From positions 496,001-560,000 of the forward strand of contig NZ_FMAD01000002.1 of the NCBI RefSeq assembly GCF_900094595.1: a DNA stretch of 64,000 bases. Reading direction: 5' to 3'. This document shows positions 13,160 to 22,622 of this stretch, one piece after another. Within the stretch, counting starts at the first letter, position 1. Every line of letters starts with the position of its first letter. The notes below the pieces were generated by a model that saw only the letters and a program-made list of their open reading frames with translations, ran no database searches and was not told where the DNA came from. This DNA is from Cupriavidus alkaliphilus. Its GTDB lineage: Bacteria; Pseudomonadota; Gammaproteobacteria; Burkholderiales; Burkholderiaceae. A program made the translations under genes and the position numbers.

Positions 13160-13513
13160 ATGATTACGATGCTTGCCATGATGCGCAGCCGGACCCATCA
13201 ACTGCTGTGGCTGGCGGCGGGCGGCGCGTTGCTGGCCGGCTGCGCCGCCGTCCCGGCGGAGCCAGGGGCGCCGGCACCGGCGCCGGGCCCGCAAGGTTCG
13301 CTCGGCACGCCGGCCGGCTGTGCGGCGGACTAGCTGGCGGACGACGCGCTGGTCGGCAAGCCCGAGGCCGAAGCCATCGGCCTGCTGCAAGGCTGCGCGT
13401 GGCGCCTGGGCGAACGGGACGGCCAGCAGTTTCCCGGCACCATGGACTACAACCCGCAACGGCGCACGCTTGGGATCAAGGCCGGCAAGGTGGTGTGGGT
13501 GCGGCGCGGCTGA
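13160..13513 (+). pseudogene. Peptidase-inhibitor I78-like lipoprotein interrupted by an in-frame TAG
   Basis: An AGGA ribosome site and ATG open a 118-codon frame. It encodes a lipoprotein signal (lipobox LAGC, Cys28), a Pro/Ala linker, and then a domain like the I78 inhibitors (LVGKPEAEAI ... FPGTMDYNPQRRTLGIKAGKVVWV). Codon 58 (13331-13333) is TAG, inside GCGGACTAGCTGGCG, exactly where the inhibitor domain begins. A single C-to-T change from CAG (Gln) would explain it. Both halves keep coherent coding character, so the break looks recent. A 57-residue lipopeptide could still be made. Readthrough or a base-calling error cannot be excluded from sequence alone. Confidence 0.75.
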
Positions 13514-13537
13514 GGCCGCCTCCGTGCCGGTGTTGAC

Positions 13538-13552
13538 GGGTCATCTTGACCC
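13538..13552. repeat. Inverted repeat GGGTCA-N3-TGACCC
   Basis: A perfect 6-bp inverted repeat with a 3-base centre, 46 bases upstream of the predicted fbpA -35 element. It could be an operator, but no family is assigned. Confidence 0.35.
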
Positions 13553-13587
13553 CGCGCAAGCGTGACCCAACATGACAGAAATGTAAT

Positions 13588-13616
13588 TTGACCGCCTGAA
13601 CAAGAATCAATATTGT
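13588..13616 (+). promoter_or_regulatory. Predicted sigma-70 promoter of fbpA
   Basis: TTGACC (13588-13593) and TATTGT (13611-13616) are separated by exactly 17 bases, 82 bases before the fbpA start. The -10 overlaps a weak Fur-box-like sequence (13602-13620, 11 of 19 consensus positions by my count). Confidence 0.5.
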
Positions 13617-13697
13617 TTTCCGCTGACCGGAATCCAAACACCGGGCGGCCTTGGGGGTGCCCGGCGGCTGCCCAAACCATGCTGGGGAGCCAACCGC

Positions 13698-14735
13698 GTG
13701 AAAACCACCATCCGAACCTTGCTGCCGCGCGCTGCGGCACTGGCCCTGCTGACGCTGCCGCTTGCCGCGGCGGCCCAGGAGAAGGTGCTCAACCTCTACA
13801 CCGCGCGGCACTACCAGACCGACGAGGCGCTGTACGCCAACTTCACCAAGCAGACCGGCATCAAGATCAACCGCATCGAAGGCCAGGAAGATCCGCTGCT
13901 GGAGCGCATCCGCAACGAAGGCGCCAACAGCCCGGCGGACGTGTTCATCACGGTGGATATCGGGCGCCTGTGGCGCGCCCAGCAGGCCGGCGTGTTCGCG
14001 CCGGTGAAGTCGAAGGTGCTGGAGTCGCGCATCCCGGCCAACTACCGCGATCCGAATGGCGAGTGGTTCGGCTTCTCGGCACGCGGCCGCGTGATCGCCT
14101 ACAACAAGGCCGCGGTCAAGTCCGGCGACATTGCCAACTATGAAGACCTGGCCGACCCCAAGTGGAAGGGCAAGGTCTGCACGCGCTCCAGCGGCCATGT
14201 CTACAACCTGTCGCTGATTTCCAGCCTGATCGCCCACGACGGCGAGGCCCGCACCGAGCAATGGGCGCGCGGCGTCGCCGCCAACCTGGCGCGCGTGCCC
14301 AAGGGCGGCGATACCGACCAGCTCAAGGCGGTTGCCGCCGGCGAGTGCGACGTGGCCATCGCCAATACCTACTACATCGCGCGCCTGCTGAAGTCGACCA
14401 AGCCCGAAGACAAGGCCGTGGCCGACAAGCTGGGCGTGGTGTGGCCCAACCAGTCGAGCCAGGGCGTGCACATGAACGTCTCCGGCGGCGGCATGCTCAA
14501 GCACGCGCCGAACAAGGAAGCGGCGGTCAAGTTTCTGGAGTACCTGGCCAGCGACGAGGCGCAGCGCTACTTTGCCGACGGCAACAACGAATGGCCGGTG
14601 GTGAAGGGCGTGAAGGTCAGCAACCCCGTGCTGGAAGCGCTGGGCGAGTTCAAGTCCGATGCCATCAATGTGGCCGAGCTGGGCAAGTACCAGCCGCAGG
14701 CGCAGAAGCTGGTGGATCGGGCGGGGTTCAAGTAA
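13698..14735 (+). CDS. fbpA: Fe(3+) ABC transporter, periplasmic iron-binding protein
   Basis: The periplasmic ferric-ion receptor of an FbpABC/FutA-type uptake system. The 345-residue precursor has a signal peptide ending near residue 26 (PLAAAA). The hallmark adjacent tyrosines that coordinate iron are Tyr225-Tyr226 in ANTYYIARLL; His38-Tyr39 (TARHYQTDEALY) are in the position of further iron ligands. It starts with GTG behind a GGGGAG site. The permease and ATPase genes are nearby (15613-18543) but not in the same operon. A putative promoter overlaps a weak Fur-like site. Confidence 0.93.
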   Translation: MKTTIRTLLPRAAALALLTLPLAAAAQEKVLNLYTARHYQTDEALYANFTKQTGIKINRIEGQEDPLLERIRNEGANSPADVFITVDIGRLWRAQQAGVFAPVKSKVLESRIPANYRDPNGEWFGFSARGRVIAYNKAAVKSGDIANYEDLADPKWKGKVCTRSSGHVYNLSLISSLIAHDGEARTEQWARGVAANLARVPKGGDTDQLKAVAAGECDVAIANTYYIARLLKSTKPEDKAVADKLGVVWPNQSSQGVHMNVSGGGMLKHAPNKEAAVKFLEYLASDEAQRYFADGNNEWPVVKGVKVSNPVLEALGEFKSDAINVAELGKYQPQAQKLVDRAGFK

Positions 14736-14760
14736 AGCCGAAGGATTGCCTGGCTCTGCT

Positions 14761-14796
14761 TTTCTCCCCTCTCCCGCGCGCGGGAGAGGGGAGAAA
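14761..14796. repeat. 36-bp perfect palindrome (REP-like, likely bidirectional terminator)
   Basis: The half-site TTTCTCCCCTCTCCCGCG is followed by its exact complement. It lies between the convergent fbpA and HEAT-like genes. The CTCCCCTCTCCC core recurs in the pair of elements at 30295 and 30404, so it belongs to a dispersed family; the T-rich end on either strand would let it terminate both genes. Confidence 0.75.
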
Positions 14797-14834
14797 CAAG
14801 CGGTTGCCAAGTTATCAACTGTCAGACGTCGCTG

Positions 14835-15527
14835 TCACAGCAAAAACCGCTTGTTCCCCGTCACCTGCGTCGGTTCAACCTTGCGGAACGTCAGCTTGAC
14901 ACTGCTGTTGAGCCGGCGCCCCGCCTGCCTGCGCACCAGCGCCCGGTGCAGCAAGCCCTTGTGGCCGACCGTGCCTTCGGCATAGGGCTGGTCCGAGGTC
15001 GAGCCCAGCGCCATCGCCGCCAGCGCCTGGTTGCGCTCCGCGGCGCTCTTCTCCAGCAGCTTGTCCAGCGCCATGCGCGCCCGCACCTGTGCCGCCAGCG
15101 CGGTATCGCTCGGGTTGGCGCGGGCGCGGTCGGCATCCCACGGCAGTTGTACCTTGCCGGCCAGGCGGCGCAGCGCGGCGCGCAGCTCGGCGCCATCCAT
15201 GCGGGTTTCCTGCACGATCCAGACGGCGTCGTGGCGCACGGCTGCTTCGGCATCGGCCATGCGGCGCACCAGCGCCGGCTGCAGCGCGGGCGTGGAAAAT
15301 TGCCGCGCGCGGCGGACCGCATTGAGGGCGATGCGGCGTACCTGCGGGTTGGCATGGTCGAACAGGTCGTCGATCACGCGTGCGGCGCTGTCGGGCGAGC
15401 CGATCATCTCGGCCAGCTGTCCGGCCAGCGAGACTTCTTCCACGCCGCTCAGCTTGTTGCGGCTGAGCCGGTTCAACTTGAACAGCAGGATGTGATATCG
15501 CAGCATAGGCTCTTGTGCGGCGGGCAT
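14835..15527 (-). CDS. HEAT-repeat-like protein of unknown function
   Basis: A 230-residue, helix-rich, Arg/Ala-rich protein. Segments such as VIDDLFDHANPQVRRIALNAV and the following AALQPALVRRMADAEAAVRHDAVWIV look like tandem HEAT helices, suggesting a protein-binding scaffold. No enzymatic motif is visible. The start could instead be the internal MLRYHIL methionine at 15506. It sits between the iron-binding protein gene and the permease gene on the permease strand, 85 bases downstream of the permease stop and reading away from it, so it could have been inserted into or acquired with the iron locus. The function is not known to me. Confidence 0.65.
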   Translation of the reverse strand: MPAAQEPMLRYHILLFKLNRLSRNKLSGVEEVSLAGQLAEMIGSPDSAARVIDDLFDHANPQVRRIALNAVRRARQFSTPALQPALVRRMADAEAAVRHDAVWIVQETRMDGAELRAALRRLAGKVQLPWDADRARANPSDTALAAQVRARMALDKLLEKSAAERNQALAAMALGSTSDQPYAEGTVGHKGLLHRALVRRQAGRRLNSSVKLTFRKVEPTQVTGNKRFLL

Positions 15528-15612
15528 GCCGCGGGTCGCGCCCGGGCGGAGGCCGGGCCATAAGAGGCTATCGGCGCGAGGCGCGCGCGACTTTAGCGCG
15601 ACTGGGGGCGGC

Positions 15613-17256
15613 TCAGCGCTGCGCCTGGCGGCGGATCGTGCGCGACAGCACGATCACCGGCAGCAACCCCACCGCCACGATCACCAGCGAGGCGGTGGCG
15701 GCCTCGGTCAGGCGTTCGTCGGCGGCCAGGTTGTAGGCCTGCACCGCCAGCGTGTCGAAATTGAACGGCCGCATCACGAAGGTGGCCGGCAATTCCTTCA
15801 TCACGTCGACAAAGACGATCAGCGCGGCGGTCAGCAGGCTGCCGCGCAGCATCGGCAAATGCACGCGCCGCAGCGTGGCCCCGGGGCCATGGCCCAGGCT
15901 GCGCGCGGCCGCGTCCATGCTGGGCGTGATCTTGCCCAGCCCGGCGTTGACGGTCTGCAGCGCCACCCCCAGGAAGCGCACCAGCAGCGCGTAGACCAGC
16001 GCGGCGATGCCGCCGGTCAGCAGCAGTCCCGCCGAGACCCCGAACTGCTGCTGCAGCCACGCCGACAGCGCATTGTCCAGCCGCGCCACCGGCACCAGCA
16101 CCCCCACCGCGATGACCGAGCCCGGCAGCGCATAGCCCATGCCGCACACCCGGGTCAGCCCGCGCATCAGCCAGCTGCGCTTGCCGTTGACCGCGCGCGC
16201 GGCATAGCCCACCGCCAGCGCGACCGCCACCGCCGCCAGAGCGGTGGCGCTGGCCAGCAGGAAGCTGTTGCGCACCAGGCCGACAAAGCGCGGGCCGAAC
16301 TGCGCGTCGCCATCGGTAAAGGCCATGCGGCACAGCATCAGCGCGGGCACCACGAAGCCCAGCAGCACCGGCACCAGGCACGCCGCCAGCGCCAGCCAGC
16401 CGCGCGCGCCGTCCAGGGTCCAGGCCGCGGCGCGGCGCTGGTTGCCGAACACCTGCGCGCGGCCGCGGCTGGCGCGCTCCATCAGCAGGATGGCGGCGAC
16501 GAACAGCAGCATGCAGGCGGACAGCTGCGCCGCGGCGTTCTTGTCGCCCAGCGAGAACCATGCGCGGTAGATGCCGGTGGAGAAGGTCGGGATGGCGAAG
16601 TAGGCCACGGTGCCGAAGTCCGCCAGCGTTTCCATCATCGCCAGCGCGGTGCCGGCGACGATGCCCGGCCGCGCCAGCGGCAGCACCACGCGCCAGAGCC
16701 GGCTCCAGGCGCCATGGCCGAGCAGGCGCGCAGCTTCGAGGGTGTTCTGGGTCTGCTGCAGGAAGGCGGCGCGCGCGGTCAGGTAGACGTACGGGTACAG
16801 CACCAGCGAGAACAGCGCGATCGCGCCGCCGAGCGAGCGGATCTCGGGAAACCAGTATTCGCGCGCGCGCCAGCCGGTCAGCTCGCGCAGCCAGCCCTGC
16901 ACCGGGCCGGCGAACTGCAGCGCGTCGGTGTAGGCGTAGGCGATCACATAGGCCGGCATCGCCATCGGCAGCACCAGCGCCCATTCCATCACGGCGTGGC
17001 CGGGGAAACGGCAGGTCGAGACCAGCCAGGCGGTGGTCACGCCCAGCAGCAGCACGCCTGCGGCGACGCCGCACAGCAGCCAGACGGTATTGAGCACGTA
17101 TTCGGCCAGCACCGTGTCGATCAGGTGGCGCCAGGTATCGCCGGCGGGCAGCAGCACGGCCGAGGCGATCACCAGCACCGGCACGGCGATCAGCAGCGCC
17201 ATCGCCACGGTGGCCAGGGTCAGGGGATGGAAGCGGCGGCGGCTGGACAGGAGCAT
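15613..17256 (-). CDS. fbpB: Fe(3+) ABC transporter permease
   Basis: Inner-membrane channel of the ferric iron importer. At 547 residues it is the fused double permease typical of FbpB/SfuB, with about twelve hydrophobic helices and two MetI-type cytoplasmic EAA loops: LEAARLLGHGAWSRLWRVVLP in the first half and DAAARSLGHGPGATLRRVHLP in the second. It is transcribed on the minus strand, divergently from the ATPase gene at 17410. The start ATG is preceded by CGTTCCCGCGC with no good Shine-Dalgarno. It pairs with the iron-binding protein at 13698 by family logic. Confidence 0.92.
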   Translation of the reverse strand: MLLSSRRRFHPLTLATVAMALLIAVPVLVIASAVLLPAGDTWRHLIDTVLAEYVLNTVWLLCGVAAGVLLLGVTTAWLVSTCRFPGHAVMEWALVLPMAMPAYVIAYAYTDALQFAGPVQGWLRELTGWRAREYWFPEIRSLGGAIALFSLVLYPYVYLTARAAFLQQTQNTLEAARLLGHGAWSRLWRVVLPLARPGIVAGTALAMMETLADFGTVAYFAIPTFSTGIYRAWFSLGDKNAAAQLSACMLLFVAAILLMERASRGRAQVFGNQRRAAAWTLDGARGWLALAACLVPVLLGFVVPALMLCRMAFTDGDAQFGPRFVGLVRNSFLLASATALAAVAVALAVGYAARAVNGKRSWLMRGLTRVCGMGYALPGSVIAVGVLVPVARLDNALSAWLQQQFGVSAGLLLTGGIAALVYALLVRFLGVALQTVNAGLGKITPSMDAAARSLGHGPGATLRRVHLPMLRGSLLTAALIVFVDVMKELPATFVMRPFNFDTLAVQAYNLAADERLTEAATASLVIVAVGLLPVIVLSRTIRRQAQR

Positions 17257-17397
17257 GCGCGGGAACGGTGAGCAAAGTGCCGCCCGCCGGACCTGCGCCT
17301 GGCGGCGCGGTGTGCGGGCTGACGCATTCTAGCAATGCCGGCGGCGTCGGGCGCGCGTAGGAAGGTCGTGCGGGGCTGCACGATCGCGGCACGTCCC

Positions 17398-17403
17398 TAT
17401 AAT
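17398..17403 (+). promoter_or_regulatory. -10 element of fbpC, implying a leaderless mRNA
   Basis: A perfect TATAAT ends 6 bases before the chosen fbpC ATG at 17410. Transcription would start at or next to the A of the start codon. The -35 region is weak (GCTGCA at 17 bases). Confidence 0.5.
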
Positions 17404-17409
17404 GCGCAC

Positions 17410-18543
17410 ATGCGAACCGATTCCTATTCACGACTGCTTGACACCCCGGCCCGCAGCCGTCCGGCTACCCGCGCGGATGCGCCGGATGCGGCAGTCCCCG
17501 CTCCGGCTGTCATCGAGGTGGAGCGTATCCGTCACGCCTTCGGCCGCCATGCCGTGGTCAAGGGCCTGTCGTTCTCGGTGGCGCGCGGCCATATCGCCTG
17601 CCTGCTGGGGCCCAGCGGCTGCGGCAAGACCACGGTGCTGCGGGCGATCGCGGGGTTCGAGCCGCTGCAGGACGGGCGCATCGTGCTGGAAGGGCAGACC
17701 GTGTCCTCGTCGGGCACGCTGCTGGCGCCGGAGCAGCGCCGCATCGGCATGGTGTTCCAGGACTATGCGCTGTTTCCGCACCTGGACGTGGCGGCCAACG
17801 TCGGCTTCGGCCTCACGCGCGCGCGCCGGGCCGAGCGCGCGGCGCGGGTCGACGAGGTGTTGCAGCTGGTCGGCCTGGCCGGCGCCGGCGGCCAGTATCC
17901 GCACGAACTGTCCGGCGGCCAGCAGCAGCGCGTCGCGCTGGCACGCGCGCTGGCGCCGCGCCCGGAACTGCTGCTGCTCGACGAGCCGTTCTCCAACCTC
18001 GATGTGGACCTGCGCGAACGCCTGAGCCTGGAAGTCCGGTCGATCCTGAAGGCGCAGGGCACCACCGCCATCCTGGTCACGCACGACCAGCACGAAGCCT
18101 TCGCCATGGCCGACGAGATCGGCGTGATGCACGACGGCGTGATCGAGCAATGGGGCAGCGCGCACGACCTGTACCACCGTCCGGCGTCGCGCTTCGTCGC
18201 GGGCTTTATCGGCCAGGGCGTGCTGATGGCCGGGCGCATGCGTGATGCCGCCCAGATCGAACTGGAACTGGGCCTGCTGCGCGCGGCCGTGCCGCTGGAC
18301 CTGCCGGCCGGCGCGGCGGTCGACGTGCTGGTGCGTCCCGACGACATCATTCACGACGACGCCAGCCCGATGCGCGCCGAGGTCGTGCACAAGGCCTTCC
18401 GCGGCGCCGAGATCCTGTACACGCTGCGCCTGGCCAGCGGCGGCCGCGTGCTGGCGCTGGTGCCCTCGCACCACAACCACGCCGTGGGCGAGCGCATCGG
18501 CATCCGCGTCGAGATCGAGGACGTGGTGGCGTTTGCCGCCTGA
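17410..18543 (+). CDS. fbpC: Fe(3+) ABC transporter ATP-binding protein
   Basis: The ATPase that drives the ferric importer. In 377 residues it shows Walker A GPSGCGKTT at 67-75, the Q-loop in GMVFQDYALFPHL, the signature LSGGQQQR near 170, Walker B LLLLDEPFSNLD and the switch His in ILVTHDQHEAFAM. A C-terminal TOBE-like regulatory domain (about 290-375) has VLVRPDDI, as in FbpC/PotA. The first 33 residues are non-conserved. The ATG at 17410 lies just after a TATAAT, so the mRNA may be leaderless. It is divergent from fbpB. Confidence 0.9.
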   Translation: MRTDSYSRLLDTPARSRPATRADAPDAAVPAPAVIEVERIRHAFGRHAVVKGLSFSVARGHIACLLGPSGCGKTTVLRAIAGFEPLQDGRIVLEGQTVSSSGTLLAPEQRRIGMVFQDYALFPHLDVAANVGFGLTRARRAERAARVDEVLQLVGLAGAGGQYPHELSGGQQQRVALARALAPRPELLLLDEPFSNLDVDLRERLSLEVRSILKAQGTTAILVTHDQHEAFAMADEIGVMHDGVIEQWGSAHDLYHRPASRFVAGFIGQGVLMAGRMRDAAQIELELGLLRAAVPLDLPAGAAVDVLVRPDDIIHDDASPMRAEVVHKAFRGAEILYTLRLASGGRVLALVPSHHNHAVGERIGIRVEIEDVVAFAA

Positions 18544-18622
18544 GCGCGCGCGCAAGCGCGCCGGCGCCGATGGTCTACACTGTGGCGTTCTGCATCTTGC
18601 GCACTGACAGGGCCTGACTACC

Positions 18623-19987
18623 GTGGCGGACACGCTGTTTTCCGAATCTCCCGACCGTTCCCGGCAACCGCTGGCGGAGCGCCTGCGCCCGCGCACCATC
18701 GACGAGGTGATCGGCCAGCAGCACCTGCTTGGCGCGGGCAAGCCGCTGCGCGTGGCATTCGAGTCGGGCGAGCCGCATTCGATGATCCTGTGGGGGCCGC
18801 CCGGCGTGGGCAAGACCACGCTGGCACGGCTGATGGCGGATGCGTTCGACGCCGAATTCATCGCGCTGTCGGCGGTGCTGTCGGGGGTCAAGGACATCCG
18901 CGAGGCGGTCGAGCGCGCCGAGCAGTTCCGCGCCCATGGCCGGCGCACGCTGGTGTTCGTCGACGAGGTGCACCGCTTCAACAAGAGCCAGCAGGACGCG
19001 TTCCTGCCGCATGTGGAAAGCGGCCTGTTCACCTTTATCGGCGCCACCACCGAGAATCCTTCGTTCGAGGTCAACGGCGCGTTGCTGTCGCGCGCGGCGG
19101 TCTACGTGCTCAAGAGCCTGGACGATGCCGAACTGACCCAGCTGGCGCTGCGCGCCTCCGAGGAACTCGGCGGCATCAGCTGGCAGGATGAAGCGCTGCA
19201 GCTGATCGTGGCGTCGGCCGACGGCGACGGCCGCAAGCTGCTGAACAACATCGAGATCGTCGCGCGCGCCGCGCGCAATGCCGGCGCCGCGCAGATCGAT
19301 ACCGCGCTGCTCGGCAGCGCGCTGTCGGAAAACCTGCGCCGCTTCGACAAGGGCGGCGATGCCTTCTACGACCAGATCAGCGCGCTGCACAAGTCGGTGC
19401 GCGGCTCGGACCCCGACGCCGCGCTGTACTGGTTCTGCCGCATGATCGATGGCGGCGCCGACCCGCGCTACCTGGCGCGCCGCATTATTCGCATGGCGTG
19501 GGAGGATATCGGCCTGGCCGATCCGCGCGCCGCGCGCATCACGCTGGACGCGGCCGAGACCTATGAACGGCTGGGCTCGCCCGAGGGCGAGCTGGCGCTG
19601 GGCCAGGCCCTGATCTATCTGGCGGTCGCGCCCAAGTCCAACGCCGGCTACAACGCCTACAACGCCGCGCGTGCCTTCGTCGCCAAGGACAAGTCGCGGG
19701 CGGTGCCGGTGCACCTGCGCAATGCGCCGACCCGGCTGATGAAGGAGCTGGGCTACGGCCACGCTTACCGCTATGCGCACGACGAGCCCGAGGCCTATGC
19801 CGCGGGCGAGCATTACTTCCCGGACGACCTGAAGGCGCAGGGCTGGTACCAGCCGGTGCCGCGCGGACTGGAAGGCAAGATCGCCGAGAAGCTGCGTCAC
19901 TTGCGCGAGCTGGACGATGCCTGGCATCGCGAGCAGCGTGCCGCGAAGCCGAAGGACCACGGCAAGGGCGGCAAGACCAGCGAATAG
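18623..19987 (+). CDS. rarA: Replication-associated recombination ATPase RarA (MgsA)
   Basis: A clamp-loader-like AAA+ ATPase that acts at stalled or gapped replication forks with SSB. The 454-residue protein shows LAERLRPRTIDEVIGQ at the start of the AAA domain, Walker A GPPGVGKTT at 58-66, Walker B LVFVDEVHRFNKSQQD, sensor 1 FIGATTENPS, and the C-terminal tetramerisation domain (SALHKSVRGSDPDAALYW, ARAFVAKD). It starts with GTG; no strong ribosome site is present. It lies directly before serS, a common arrangement. Confidence 0.95.
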   Translation: MADTLFSESPDRSRQPLAERLRPRTIDEVIGQQHLLGAGKPLRVAFESGEPHSMILWGPPGVGKTTLARLMADAFDAEFIALSAVLSGVKDIREAVERAEQFRAHGRRTLVFVDEVHRFNKSQQDAFLPHVESGLFTFIGATTENPSFEVNGALLSRAAVYVLKSLDDAELTQLALRASEELGGISWQDEALQLIVASADGDGRKLLNNIEIVARAARNAGAAQIDTALLGSALSENLRRFDKGGDAFYDQISALHKSVRGSDPDAALYWFCRMIDGGADPRYLARRIIRMAWEDIGLADPRAARITLDAAETYERLGSPEGELALGQALIYLAVAPKSNAGYNAYNAARAFVAKDKSRAVPVHLRNAPTRLMKELGYGHAYRYAHDEPEAYAAGEHYFPDDLKAQGWYQPVPRGLEGKIAEKLRHLRELDDAWHREQRAAKPKDHGKGGKTSE

Positions 19988-21373
<1,386 letters not shown>

Positions 21374-21392
21374 AAAATCTGTTGTCGGCCTC

Positions 21393-21422
21393 TTGCACTG
21401 GCCGGCGCCGTGTGGCTATAAT
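21393..21422 (+). promoter_or_regulatory. Promoter of tRNA-Ser
   Basis: TTGCAC (21393-21398) and a perfect TATAAT (21417-21422) are 18 bases apart, ending 31 bases before the mature tRNA. Confidence 0.7.
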
Positions 21423-21453
21423 CTTGGTTTCGCCACACGGCAAAGCAGTTACC

Positions 21454-21545
<92 letters not shown>

Positions 21546-21603
21546 CAAGAAGCTGCCCGGTCTCGACCACCGGACAGGCAACAACAGTGTAGTAAAACTC
21601 AGG

Positions 21604-21640
21604 CCGACGCTCACGAAAGTGCGCGTCGGTTTTGTTTTTT
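21604..21640 (+). terminator. Intrinsic terminator after tRNA-Ser
   Basis: CCGACGC pairs with GCGTCGG, followed by TTTTGTTTTTT, 61 bases past the tRNA end. Confidence 0.85.
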
Positions 21641-21722
21641 CGGCGGCCGGTTTTGTGCTGCGGCCACGGCACGCGCCGGCTGGTGCACTATCATGGCGAT
21701 CCGCCACGCAGGATGCCGCACC

Positions 21723-22622
21723 ATGACCCAGCCCCCCGACAATGCAGCCGCCGCACCGGCCTTCCACGGCGATCCGTCCGAACTGCCGGCCGATCCCGAT
21801 CTTGTCTACGGCATGCCGTACCGGCACTACAAGGGCGGCGCCTATACGGCGGTAGGCATCGGGCGCTTCGAGGCCGACCTGGCGCCGGTGGTGGTCTACC
21901 GCGCCATGCGCGATCCGTCGCTGCTGTGGGTGCGCCGCGCCGATGTGTTCAGCGAACCGGTGGCCACGCCGCAGGGCGAGGTGCCGCGCTTCGCGCCCGA
22001 CTGGCCCGCGGCCCTGGCCTGCCTGGATTTCCTGCCGCGCCAGGCGGTGCTCGATGTGCTGTCGCTGCACGACACGCCGTACCGCCGCTACCACGACCGC
22101 CGCCATATCCTGGAGATGTTCGAGGCCGCCCATGCACGCGGCGTGGCGCTGGACCGTGCCCAGGCGCTGGCGGTGCTGTGCCACGACGCAGTCTATGTGG
22201 CCGGCTGCGAGCACAACGAAGCCGCCTCGGCCGCCATGATCGATTCCGTGGCGCCAGATGAGGCGCGCGCGGTGCTGGAGCGCGCCGCGCAGATCGTGCT
22301 CGATACGCGCGGCCATCGACCCAGTTGCGCGGGCGCCGACACCGTGCTCGATCTCGACCTGCTCAGGCTGGCCGCGCCGCCGGATGTGTTCGACAGCCAC
22401 AGCCAGGACGTCTTCGCCGAGAACCGCGCCTTGCTGGCCGCGCGCACCGGCTTGCAGGGCGATGCGCTGTGGGCCGAGTTCATGCGCCGCCGCGCCGCAT
22501 TCCTGAGCCAGCTGGCGCGGCGCCCGCAACTGTTCCTGACCGCGCCCTTCGCCGACTGCGAGGCGCCGGCCCGCGCCAATATCGCGCGCAGCGTGGCCGC
22601 GGCAGAGGCGGCCGGTGACTGA
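21723..22622 (+). CDS. DUF1653-HD domain fusion protein (predicted metal-dependent phosphohydrolase)
   Basis: A two-domain protein of 299 residues. Residues about 28-80 are a DUF1653 domain (VYGMPYRHYKGGAYTAVGIG, then LLWVRRADVFSEPV). Residues about 100-230 are an HD-type domain with candidate metal ligands His124 and His128 (YHDRRH) and the His154-Asp155 pair (VLCHDAVYV), like the predicted HD phosphohydrolases related to YfbR/YpgQ. The substrate is unknown. The ATG at 21723 follows the tRNA-Ser terminator. The 3' end overlaps the PAP2 gene by 8 bases, so the two are likely translated together. Confidence 0.85.
   Translation: MTQPPDNAAAAPAFHGDPSELPADPDLVYGMPYRHYKGGAYTAVGIGRFEADLAPVVVYRAMRDPSLLWVRRADVFSEPVATPQGEVPRFAPDWPAALACLDFLPRQAVLDVLSLHDTPYRRYHDRRHILEMFEAAHARGVALDRAQALAVLCHDAVYVAGCEHNEAASAAMIDSVAPDEARAVLERAAQIVLDTRGHRPSCAGADTVLDLDLLRLAAPPDVFDSHSQDVFAENRALLAARTGLQGDALWAEFMRRRAAFLSQLARRPQLFLTAPFADCEAPARANIARSVAAAEAAGD

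Noticed and set aside
13602-13620. Strong Fur control of fbpA
   Set aside because: The candidate site matches only 11 of 19 consensus positions by my count, so it is mentioned with the promoter but not claimed as a feature.
15526-17271. A 581-codon plus-strand frame opposite fbpB
   Set aside because: Gln/His/Arg-rich shadow of the permease gene, with no recognisable domain or ribosome site.
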